From positions 204,241 to 268,240 of the forward strand of contig JANPWX010000123.1 of assembly GCA_024734555.1 (NCBI GenBank): DNA of 64,000 nucleotides. The letters run 5' to 3'. Below are positions 36,817-46,750 of this stretch, piece after piece. Source of the DNA: Trochalopteron elliotii (lineage: Eukaryota; Chordata; Aves; Passeriformes; Leiothrichidae). The stretch's first letter is position 1; every line of letters starts with the position of its first letter. Position numbers and translations under genes: made by a program. The notes below the pieces were generated by a model. The model worked only from the letters and a program-made list of their open reading frames with translations. It did no database searches and had not been told where the DNA came from.

Positions 36817-36902
36817 TGTGGGCCTGATATTTCTGGGTCTGAGAGATTTTAGCAGCTGCTAGCAGGCTAAAATCTCTCAGACCCAGAAATATCAGGCCCA
36901 CA
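36817..36902. mobile_element. Perfect 37-bp-arm palindrome with target duplication
   Basis: The left arm 36817-36853 and right arm 36866-36902 are exact reverse complements, separated by a 12-nt loop (agctgctagcag). The ends are TGTGGGCC...GGCCCACA. The pentamer ctgcc flanks it on both sides (36812-36816 and 36903-36907), so it looks like an 86-bp insertion. Read on the minus strand, its first 53 bases (arm, loop and the start of the other arm) match the 5' end of the LTR-like element at 11704 with a few changes and one indel. It could be a fold-back insertion built from an LTR end or a very small palindromic transposon. If transcribed it would form a long perfect hairpin. Confidence 0.85.
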
Positions 36903-36907
36903 CTGCC

Positions 36908-37727
36908 CACAGTTCTGTATAATTTGGAGCCTAAAGGGTGTTAGTGAATTTAAATAACTTTAAAAAAAAGTATTAGTGTGTAGTGGAGAAATGCTGGTGG
37001 AAAGAAACTTTGAGACTTCAATGCCTTTGGATTTGAGCTGTGTTAAGCATGGGCTGAGGTGTCCCCACTCCCTGTGAAGGACAAGAGGGGTTCAGTGTGT
37101 GGGTCTGTGTCACCCCCCAGAGCTGGCAGGGGAGGGAGAGGAGGCAGCCTGGTCTGTTGATGCCGTGGGACGTGGGATGGGCTCTCAGGGGGAGGGTGTT
37201 TGGATGGATGTCTCAAAGCACAGTGCTGTGGGTTTGTTGTTGCAGCTCTGAGCAGCACGTGCTGAGGCACATGTTGTTTGGATTCTGGTGTTCAGCTGAC
37301 TCATCTCAAATCGCTCTGGCTGCAGGAGAATGCAGGCACGGAGAGAGTACATTGAATATTGGTGCTTTTGAGTGTTCTAGGCAGTACAAGTGGGTTTTTT
37401 AAAACTTCCATTGTCTCAGAACTGTCAGAAAGTTTGTGTCCTAAAATCTGCCATAATTCTGCAGATTCAGCTGTGAGGAGTCTGTCCCCTGCTTCTTCTG
37501 CAGGCAACAGATGAGAATATTCCAGATGCTTTTCCATGTGCAGCTGCTCCAGAGGTTTTCCTGCCCATGCCACAGGTTCTCTGTGTGTGTCATGTATTGA
37601 TTGGCTTTTTCTCCTGAGAAATCCCCTTTGGATATCCCACTGCTCTCCTTCTGTAAGTTACAACTCCAAGTGCAGCCTTGCTGTGAGCTGTTCTCCTCCT
37701 GCATCCCTCCAGTACTGAAATTCATTC
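36908..37727. other. Unique noncoding sequence
   Basis: About 820 bp. Several short frames are open on both strands at 37.3-37.7 kb, none with a domain or splice boundaries. Confidence 0.45.
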
Positions 37728-37871
37728 CTCATTGCCCAGGGGAGCTGTGGCTGCCCCTGGATCCCTGGAAGTGTCCAAGGCCAGGGACATTGGAAAGTGC
37801 CACTGCCCACAGTGGAACTGGGTGGGCTTTGAGGTCCTTTCCAACCCAAACCATCCTGTGATCCTGTGATC
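37728..37871 (+). mobile_element. CR1 LINE 3' fragment
   Basis: Sense orientation: ttgcccaggggagctgtgg, ctgcccctggatccctgga, agtgtccaaggccaggga, tttgaggtcctttccaaccc and the terminal repeat atcctgtgatcctgtgat, which is the intact 3' octamer-type repeat of CR1. Internal bases are deleted relative to the other copies. Confidence 0.93.
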
Positions 37872-39453
37872 ATTCCACTGAATTGTTCATATTTGAAATT
37901 ACTGACTTGATGGCCCCACATCCGCAAACAGCACCAAACTGGTGTCACTCCATGTTTTAGGAGCTGCTGAACATTTCAGAAAATCCCTTTGTTGACCTTC
38001 CTCTAAGCTTAAAATGTATTTTAAAAACAAATACTTGTGTACGACTTAGAGGTGTCCCTTGGGGCATGGGAACCCAGATAAAGAAATCCTTTATCTCATC
38101 CTCATATTCTCCTATAAGCTTGTAGGGAATTGAAATTCCATGATAACTTCCTGGTCCAGTCAGCACTGCATCCATGGAACATCCAGCTGGGGTTGGGTTT
38201 ATATTTACCCTGTGGAGAGAGGTGGCATTGGTGTCTGCATTAACATATTGACGGATTTATTGACATCAGTTATCTTCAGTCTTGCCTGTTTAATTAATAA
38301 AATTGATCTGCTGAACATCTAGCTCATAATTCTGGCTCAAATATTCCAGCTAGTCTTGTTACTAAAATGGAGTTTCAGCCTCTTTTTGTGGAATCTGCCA
38401 TGAGCCTGGTTGCCAAAATAATTTAATGATCATTAATTTGTGATTTTTGCTTCATCTAAAATGCTTAAGCTGGGTTTTTATTGCAACAATTAAGGACAAA
38501 ATAGTTAAAATGCCTTCACAGAAAATAAATGCAAAGGAATAATCATAAAATCCCAGCTTATTTTTATGTAGAAAAGATGAAACAAATAAATTTAATGTCA
38601 GCGTGTTATGTAAGACCCATTGAACAGCAGCTGCAGCCAGAGTTTAAAGCTAGGAATAAAATACATGATTAATATGCACCAAGGATGTAGGAAACACTTC
38701 TGAACTTCTTTTATCCATTTGCAGCCCAGTTGACTGCTCTTCTGGCTTAGCTAATTGTTGGCTAAATGACTTTGTAATTCTGGGATAGGTCAGGAAAACA
38801 CATTAAAGGATGAAAACATCTGCAGTGTCAGTGACACGTGGTATCCTGGGCTGGAGACTTCTTCTCTTACCTCTTCTGCAGTGATTAATGATGACATTGC
38901 CCATTAATTTGCTAATGTTTGTTAAAAGCTCTTCTTGTGGCAGACAAGGCTTCCCTGAGAGACCAGAGAATGAGCAGGTGCTAATTGCATCCTGCTCATT
39001 AGGATTTCTGCTGCTGCTGGCCGCTTTTTTGGGGGCTGTACCTGCATCACCTCACAGCTCCATGCAGGGGGTTCCATCCTGGATTTTGCATTTTCAGCTC
39101 CGTTGTCCTGAGGATGAAGGAATAAATCTCAACAAATATTTTGGGCTTTTGCGATGAACAGGGGAAGAAATATATATCAAATTAAGCCAAACTATTCAAA
39201 ACCTTTCCCAGATTTGCAGAAGCAGAATTGCTTCTCCAGCCCCCATTGCAGGGTTTGACAGCAGCCAGGTGCCCACTGGTCACTCAGACCCAAACCCTGT
39301 CCTGCCTCCTTGGCCAGGCTGTGCTCCAGGGGTTCCTGCTGCTGCAGGCACTGTGTCTGAAATAGTCCAGTCCTGGATTTTTCCTCAACATTTCGTTGTT
39401 CAGTCATGCACAAGCTGTAAATTTTATAGATTTCTTCTGTATTTTGGTGTTTT
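37872..39453. other. Unique noncoding sequence
   Basis: About 1.6 kb, AT-rich, with no recognised gene or repeat. Confidence 0.45.
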
Positions 39454-39526
39454 CATGGAATCCCAGACTGGTTTGGGTTGGAAAAGACCTCAGAGCCCAT
39501 CTTGTTCCACCTCCTACCATCGCCAG
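39454..39526 (-). mobile_element. CR1 LINE 3' tail, antisense, about 70 bp
   Basis: On the + strand it reads catggaatcccagactggtt, tgggttggaaaagacctcag, agcccatcttgttccacc. This is the complement of the CR1 3' end, severely 5' truncated. Confidence 0.9.
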
Positions 39527-39644
39527 GTAACCAAATATCTTAAAGAATACCAATCTATGGGATGCCTTTAAGTTTTGGACAGTTAAGGTATTACCCAGTG
39601 AAGGGTCACGAGTGTACTAAGGGCCTTGAGAACGTGAAGGTTTA

Positions 39645-39786
39645 ATGCTTTAATATTTTTCTATTTAATATCATATTTTATACTATATAAAAATACATTT
39701 AATATTTTATTAATAATGTATTATTAATATTATTGTTTATTATATTTAATAAAATTTAATATTTTATATTGTTTTTAATATTTTAC
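39645..39786. repeat. AT-rich low-complexity tract
   Basis: An almost pure A/T stretch built of TTTAATATT and TATTAATA motifs (attttattaataatgtatt). It probably has low duplex stability. No unit length is fixed. Confidence 0.9.
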
Positions 39787-40480
39787 CTTAAAATGTACCA
39801 CGTTCTTAATTGAGAATTCAGGTTACTTTAAGAGGTGATCCTTTCTCCAGGGTTACAAAGGAGCTTGAGGAGCTCGGATGATCAGGAACAGCAGGGCAAA
39901 ACTGCACAAACCAGAGGTGCCAAAAGGGGTCTGCAGAGCTGTCACATAAAGTCTTACCAGAGAAATTTTTCAAGGTGATCAATTTAATACAAAGCATTTC
40001 AGTATTTCAGTGGATGTTTGTGTTAGGGCTGACTGAAGGCTGCAAAATTATTTGAATTTGGGTGGGAAAGATTTTTATTTTTTAAGGCTTCCTTTTAAAA
40101 GCAGTTGCTCTGCATGGTGGGAGGAGGTGTAAATACTTGTTTAGGGCCTTGTTTTAGTAGAGTGTAGCTTAAAAGGAAGCAGTTTGTTACTTGGAGCTCA
40201 GGCTGTTTAGCAGAAAACAAAGGATGTTTTAATAGTAATGTCAGGGTACAAGTTGAAAAAGGATTTATTGTGAGTGATAACACACAGATTTTTCCACAAC
40301 TCTAACTGCTGCCAGCACTGTTTAATACTTGCAAAGGATTTTTGTGTGTGTGTGTGTGATGAGAGACAGTAAAATTCAGCAGCTACTGAAATGATGCTTA
40401 GCTGAGGCCAATTCATTTTGGTCAAGAAGTAGATTTACTAACTACATCTAGCTGTATTAAGGGTAAATGGAAAGTATGTA

Positions 40481-40557
40481 AGATATAAGATATAGATATA
40501 AGATATATAAGATATAAGATACAGATATAAGATATATAAGATATATAAGATATATAA
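40481..40557. repeat. AGATAT(A) microsatellite
   Basis: Imperfect repeats of agatata, agatat and agatatat (agatataagatatagatata) over about 77 bp. A short TG run (40347-40359) lies nearby. Confidence 0.92.
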
Positions 40558-41177
40558 ATTTAGCATCTCAAAACATACAGGGATAAAGTTCTTGCAGAGG
40601 AAATTCAGCACAAGCAAATGTGTATCAGCTCATCAGTAACAACCAAGCTGAAAATTAGAAGCAGCTTCCAGTGAAAGCTTTGGGGCATCTTGCTAAAATA
40701 AACAGTAGGAAAAAAAAATATTCAGAGGCTTCAGAAGAACTGCAAACGCACATGAGAAATATTTTAAAATGTGATTGAAAATGAAACTACTGTGCTCTGG
40801 CCTGAGACATTTTTGTCAGTTCTTCTACAACTGCTTTTGCTTTGAGCTTCAATATTTTATCAGTGCAGTAATAGCCAGTGAATGTTCCACGGAGGGGCAA
40901 ACATGCCTGCAGGGAAGGAAGCACAGAGCTGGATCCTTCTCATCACATCCCAAGCATCAGCATCTCTGCTGCTGCCACTGGGGCTCTGGCTCTGACTCTG
41001 AGACATGTTTTGTGCATTAGAAGTACCAGTGCCCAGAGAAATAATCAGTGTATAATTACATAATTGGGGCTCAGGGGGCTGGCACCAGCCTGGATGAGGA
41101 GGGGCCACAGATGTGATTTGGGTCCCTGTGGCAGCCTTGCTCCTCAGGAGCTGATGGAGCCCCCACAGCATGTCAGA
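40558..41177. other. Unique noncoding sequence
   Basis: About 620 bp with no gene or repeat recognised. Confidence 0.45.
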
Positions 41178-41278
41178 CATGGAATGGTTTGGGCTGGAAG
41201 GGACATTAAAGCCCAGCCAGTCCCACCCCCTGGGAAGGGACAGCTTTCACCAGGCCAAGTTGCTCCAAGACATAGCTC
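41178..41278 (-). mobile_element. CR1 LINE 3' fragment, antisense
   Basis: On the + strand: catggaatggtttgggctgg, aagggacattaaagcccagc, cagtcccaccccctgggaag, caggccaagttgctccaaga. This is the complement of a CR1 tail, truncated at about 100 bp. Confidence 0.92.
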
Positions 41279-43637
41279 AGTCTCTGGTGGGAGTTTTTAG
41301 GCTGTAAAGGAAGTTTTTCCTGTAAAAATGGTCTCTCCAGCTGCTTGTGTGGGCACTGTGGTGGTCAGCTTCGTGTCCTGTGTGTGTCCATACGTGAGGG
41401 TAACGCTCATCCAGCCACTTCTGCCTCCTGAACTCAAAATAACAAAGTCTGGGGGCTGTGTCAGGACCAGGCAGGGTCAAGTTTTATTTGGGGATGAGTG
41501 AGGCAAGAGTAGGGAGGAGGAGCTGAGCTTTCCTCTTGTGCTTGAGGAGATGGTCTGAGACCTCCTGGGCAGGGGCAGGGATGTGTCCTTTGTCCCCTGT
41601 GGCCTCACCCAGAACTTCAGCAACAAACTGCCTTTGCTCTGGTTTTCTAGAATGAATCAATAACATAATAAACATGAGAATGTTTCATAATAAACATGAA
41701 AATGCAGTAACTGGTAACAAATGGCTTTGCTTGCTAGCCTGTCTCAAAACCTTGAAGATAAATTCAAAACAAACGAGGTGCCATGTTCAGTGTTGCTCAG
41801 GTTATCTGTATATTCCTCACAGCCACGGGCAGAACAGGAATCTCAGCAGAGAAAACTGGGTTTTGGGGACAGCCAGTCCTGTGGCTGTGCGGGTCACTGA
41901 TGCTGGCAGGTTCTCAATGTTCAGAGCACTCAGTACCACTGGACATTTATTGTGACAGCCTGTCTGTGCTGAGGCCTGTGGAGTTCTTCCAGTGGGATTA
42001 GAGTCCTTGTCTTTAATACTTCTGGGTTGTGCAGTGGTTGGGATAATGACTTGGGCATTTTATGTCCAGTTCTTTTCACACAGTGACATCAAGTGACTGT
42101 ACAAGAGTCTTGCTGAGCTGACTTTGTAGTGCTGGGGAGGACTCAGCCCTGGTGTCCCCAGCTCTGCCCTACTTACTTCATTTTTCTGATGAAGAAAAGC
42201 CTTTTTTAAAGTTAAAAGCTAAGGCTAAACAGCCTGTGCAGTTACTAACTCCTCACTTTGTAGTATTCAATCAATTGTGAAACATTTGAGTTCATTCTGC
42301 TAAGACACAGACGTGGGCAGACTTTATCCCACACTTACTCATCAGCCCAACTCCCATTGTTCCAGGGGAGAGCTGAGGGAGACTGAACTGAAGAGATGTT
42401 GGCTAAGCCAGTGTTTAACAGAATTTATGCAAATTAGTCTGTTATCTTGAATTAAACTGTGGAGCTTAGGTGAGTTGAGAGCCAGATAGTTGTTTCCTAA
42501 GTTATTTTATCCAGACACATCAAACCAAAAAACAGAGCTGAATTGAAAGCTTGTCCCAAATACAAGCACCAATGCCACACACTGAAAATCTTCCCATTAT
42601 CCTGTCCTCCTTGGCCTGGATTGATTATCATCCAGGGAGCACCTTTCTGAATACCTGGGTGAGCCATTCCTCACTTTTCCTTTGACCTGTGCACTGTCAG
42701 ACATCTGCAGAAACTGGAATTAAAACCAGAGGAATGCACCAAGCTGCCAGGCCTGTCTATTCTCTTCCTCATATGCTGCTGGTGATTGAGCTCCTTGACC
42801 TTGCAATAGCTTGGAAAGCTGTTTTATGGGATTCTTTATGGAATGGTCTTGTTTCCTTAGCAGGCATTTATCATTGCTGTGACATGCTGGTGGCTGTGAC
42901 GTGCAAGTTCAGGACATACAAGCACCTTTGGAAATTGTACTTTTCCAGTGCTCTGTATTTGGTAAAAATGCAGCAGGTTTTGAATCATTATAAAAATGAA
43001 GCAGTATTTGAATCATTATAAAGCTTCCCTGGAAGGCAAGATACCTTTAGGCTGTGCAGCAGAAAAAAAACCACTCATCTAAATCTGTATTTCTCTGAAT
43101 TATCTTAATTTGTGCAAAAGATAATTCATCTTTCAAAGCTCACAGATACCTGTGACCATGTCAGGGTAGCACATCTGTGTTTAAGGTGTGGATGCTCCAA
43201 TCCAGGCCTCCAGTGTGGCATGGGCACACTTTGCTCAGGAGCCTGACCCATGCCATGAGCCCACACGGGCTGGAGTTACAGGATCAAGCTCCCAGGGAAG
43301 GTTTTGGGAACAAAGAGATTTGGGCATGGCCACAGCAGGCTGGATTCCCTGGAGCTCACTCTGCTGGCTGGGGCAGGACCACATCACATGGATATTTATT
43401 TAGTTGTAGTTTTGGTATGGTGAATCCTGCTGGAGCACCTGTTGATGCTTGATCCAAGCCCTACAGGCCAGTTATGTGGGGGAATGGGGAATTTTGGGGC
43501 CTCTGCTTCCCCTCTGGTTCCTTATTGCATTCCACAGCACCAGCAGATGCTGATGCGACTTGAGGGCTGTGGCTGCTCGGACAATTCTACAAAGTATCAC
43601 CAAAGTTGCTTTTGTAAACCAAAGTGCGCCTCTGCTA
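41279..43637. other. Unique noncoding sequence
   Basis: About 2.4 kb. Two small local duplications are visible: ataataaacatga at 41664-41705 and gaatcattataaa at 42980-43022, consistent with replication slippage. No gene was supported. Confidence 0.45.
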
Positions 43638-44003
43638 GATGGAATCATGGAATCAGGGAGTGGTTTGGGTTGGAAGGGACCTTAAAAATCACCTTGTTTC
43701 ACCCCCTGCCATGGGCAGGGACACCTCCCACTGTCCCAGGCTGCTCCAAGCCCCAATGTCCAGCCTGGCCTTGGGCACTTCCAGGGACCTAGGGGCAGCC
43801 ACAGCTTCTCTGGGCACCCTGTGCCAGGGCCTGCCCACCCTCCCAGGGAACAATCCCTGCCCAATATCTCATTTAACCCTACACTCTGTTAATCTGAAGC
43901 CATTCCCCTTTGTCCTGTCGCTCCAGGCCCTTTAAAAATAGTTCCTCTCTATCTTCCTTGTTGTCTCCTTCAGGTGCAGTGAAGCTGCAATTGGTTCATC
44001 CCT
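43638..44003 (-). mobile_element. CR1 LINE 3' fragment, antisense, about 365 bp
   Basis: The best preserved CR1 copy here. It opens with two copies of the terminal repeat (atggaatcatggaatcag), then gtttgggttggaagggacct, ccctgccatgggcaggga, ctggccttgggcacttcc, ctctgggcaccctgtgccag, ccattcccctttgtcctgtc and tctccttcaggtgcagtgaa. It is 5' truncated near the same point as the copy at 22257. The frames of 98 and 116 codons here are within the element. Confidence 0.96.
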
Positions 44004-45799
44004 AATTCATTTGAAAATCAGTTTGGACCAAAGATCTTTTGTTGTCCCCATTTATTTATTTTGTTGGTTTTTATTTTTTTTTAAGTTTTGAAGCATCTTT
44101 GGCAGTTCCTGCTCCCCTTGAGCCCTGGGAGCTGTGTGGGTGCATCAGCAGGATTTGGCTGCCCCCTGTCCCTCTGGAAATGGGACAAGTGGCCATGGAG
44201 CTGATCACTTGACCATGGCAAATGAGCTGCCCTCATCAGTGTATGCTGGTGTATGTTTAACTTAATAATGTGAGCAGATGGTCATTATATTGATTCATGA
44301 AGGAAAGGGAGGAAGCTTGGCTTGGGACCGTCAGGGCTGAGTGCTGAGCATCGGGGCTGGGCAGGATGCAGGGGAGGGGAGGAGAAAAGCACATTTTTGT
44401 GCTCTGTGGGGTCTGTTGGTTTAGTTTTTTGTTTGGTTTTCTCTTTTTCAAAGTACCACCCAATAAAATCAAGTGGAGGTGACTCATCAGGCCTGTAGAA
44501 ATGATCATTTCCCTGGAGAGGAGGCTCATGGAGCACAGGCAGGATGGTGCTGAAGTGTTTGCACCACTGCTGGTGCTAAAAAGGGGGGAGATGGGGAGGC
44601 AGTTGCCTGTGGAGTTGTGAAACTTCTCACTCTGCTGTTGCTATTAAACATGACAGCTCTTCTGCAGGGAAAAGGTAACACTGGAGTAATAATTCTTCAA
44701 CAATTTTTTTTTTTTGCAAAGAGCAACTATGTTTAAATATCTTCCCATGTAGTAGGATATAACTAGAGATTCAAGCCAGAAACTCATTGTATAAAATATT
44801 CAGCCACTCTCCTCATTAGCCAAACTGGGAAGTTCACAAATCCCCAACCTGCAGCAGCTCGCAGGAACAGCTTGATTTGCTTCTTAATTCTGCAATTTTC
44901 ACAGCAGAAATGCCGTGTACAGAGGAATATTCTCATGAGCAAGAGCTTAATCTGGTGTTTAGGTTGCTGTTTCTCCTAGTTGCTGATTAGCTTTGCTGTC
45001 TTATCAGTTTATGTCATAGTATGTGACTATAAATTGACTTTGCAGTGAGGAGGGAATACGTTTCGTCTTCACAGATGCTGCTGTTTCCATGGAGATAAAA
45101 GGACCAATGGCCTTTTCTTGGTTTGGACTGTACTACAGTGAGCAGGCAGAGATGGTGCATTCGAAAATGCAACATTTGGTGCTTTGATATTTCCGTCTAA
45201 ATATCAAATGAAAAAGCATATTGTTTCTTCTTGGTGATGAAGTTGAATAATAAATACAGCTTTGGGACTTTTTCTGGAAGCAGCAAGCGAGCCCACCAGG
45301 AATGTGAGGACAGCGTGGCTGGTTTGTGCTTGCTAAACCTCCTCTCTGGGAAAAACCTTTTGGCTTTGCAAAATATAACCCTGTAGAGCCTTTGGGTTTA
45401 TCTGATGCAGTGTTTGATGCTGGTTACATCACCAGCTTACTTATCCGTGATGTTCCACCGTGGCTGAGCCTGAATGAGCATGCAAAAGCTGTGAATGTGA
45501 TTTTTCCTTTTTTTTTTCCTACTTTTTTTTCCCTTGAGAAAGAGCTTTTCTACCTCAGATTGCGTGAAAGAAAATAGAAATACCAAGGCCACCCCCCACT
45601 GAAGGATGGCTTGCAGAAGGTGTTATTTGTGAGTACCTTTTCCTTCTTCATCTGTCATCACGTCTCTGATATCTGTGTTGAGGATTCCAGAAGTGGGAGT
45701 AGTGATCAGTTTATTGTTGGGTAGGTGTCTTTCCACGAACCATTTTTAGGGTGTTACCTTTTTTTGGCAGATGAATGCTCTGGATATTAAACGTGTTTA

Positions 45800-45800
<1 letters not shown>
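44004..45800. other. Unique noncoding sequence
   Basis: About 1.8 kb with T-runs near 44072 and 44705 and no gene or interspersed repeat recognised. Confidence 0.45.

Positions 45801-45844
<44 letters not shown>
45801..45844. repeat. (ATG)n trinucleotide microsatellite
   Basis: About 14 uninterrupted ATG/GAT units. The minus-strand frame across it encodes a run of His, but no gene structure surrounds it. Confidence 0.97.
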
Positions 45845-45845
<1 letters not shown>

Positions 45846-46316
45846 GTGCATGTGGGTATTTAAAAATACAGCGTAATACAGTGAGTAGTCTGTGTTTAGC
45901 AGGGAAAAAAAAAATGAGGAAACTCTTTCACTTTGCACCCGAGCAGCAATGCAGGGTGCTAGGAATCCTGTCTGTGATGAGTCAAGGATCTCTCTTCCAT
46001 TTTGTTCCAATGCTTTGTCATTTTAAAGTGCAGTCTGTCTTTTCAGTGCAGAAATACAAACAGCAGGACGTGCAGTGCAGCCTTGAGCAGTGTGGTACCA
46101 AGGGGGAAAAATGTTGCTGTGGTTTTGTTGTTACATTTATGCTGATCAAAAGCAGAAAGATGCATGCACTGATTGTTATTCCCTGGAGCAGTTTCTGAAG
46201 GGTTGAGGTCAGACACAGGAGCTGATTCTCCTGTGGGGCTGAGGAGCCCCTGGTGGGAGCTGAGCCCGTGGCTTGGGGATCAGGGTTTGGCTACTCTGGA
46301 GGATGATGCAGGTGCT
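45845..46316. other. Unique noncoding sequence
   Basis: About 470 bp with no feature supported. Confidence 0.45.
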
Positions 46317-46750
46317 GGGATGGATGGGAACACACAGGGGGTTTGCTCCAAAAAGGGCACAAAGCAGGCAGGGATGGATGGATGGATGGATAGGAACACA
46401 CAGGTGGTTTGCCCTAAAAAGAGCACAAGCCAGTCAGGGATGGATGGATAGGAACACTCACGGGGTTTGCTCCAAAGTGGGACCAAACCAGGCAGGGGTG
46501 GATGGATGGGAACACTCAGGGGGTTTGCTCCAAAAAGGACACATATCAGGCAGGGATGGATGGATGGATGGATGGATGGATGGATGGATGGATGGATGGA
46601 TGGATGGATGGATGGATGGATGGATGGATGGATGGATGGGAACACTCAGAGCAGGTTTGCTCCAAAAAGGGCACAAAGCAGGCAGGAATGGATGGATGGG
46701 ACACACAGATGATTTGCTTCAAACTGGGACCAAACCAGGCAGGAATGGGT
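46317..46750. repeat. Composite minisatellite of 54-66-bp units with embedded GGAT repeats
   Basis: Six units start at 46317, 46371, 46437, 46495, 46553 and 46685, with a partial seventh at about 46742. Each unit is a GGAT/GATG block, then gggaacacacagggggtttg, ctccaaaaagggcacaaag and caggcag. Unit spacing is 54, 66, 58, 58, 132 and 57 bp. The 132-bp unit owes its size to the expanded GGAT block. Long frames on both strands (up to 183 codons) reflect the stop-free repeat and not a gene. Confidence 0.95.
46554..46639. repeat. (GGAT)n microsatellite, about 21 units
   Basis: Uninterrupted GGAT units inside the fifth unit of the composite minisatellite. The other units hold only two to five GGAT copies, so this is an expansion within one unit and is likely polymorphic. 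Confidence 0.97.

Noticed and set aside
41277..41675. Minus-strand frames ending near an AATAAA (about 41490)
   Set aside because: The AATAAA overlaps the stop codon region and no acceptor or homologous protein could be named. Part of the sequence joins a CR1 tail.
45711..46010. Poly-His frame on the minus strand
   Set aside because: It is translation of the (ATG)n microsatellite on the reverse strand.
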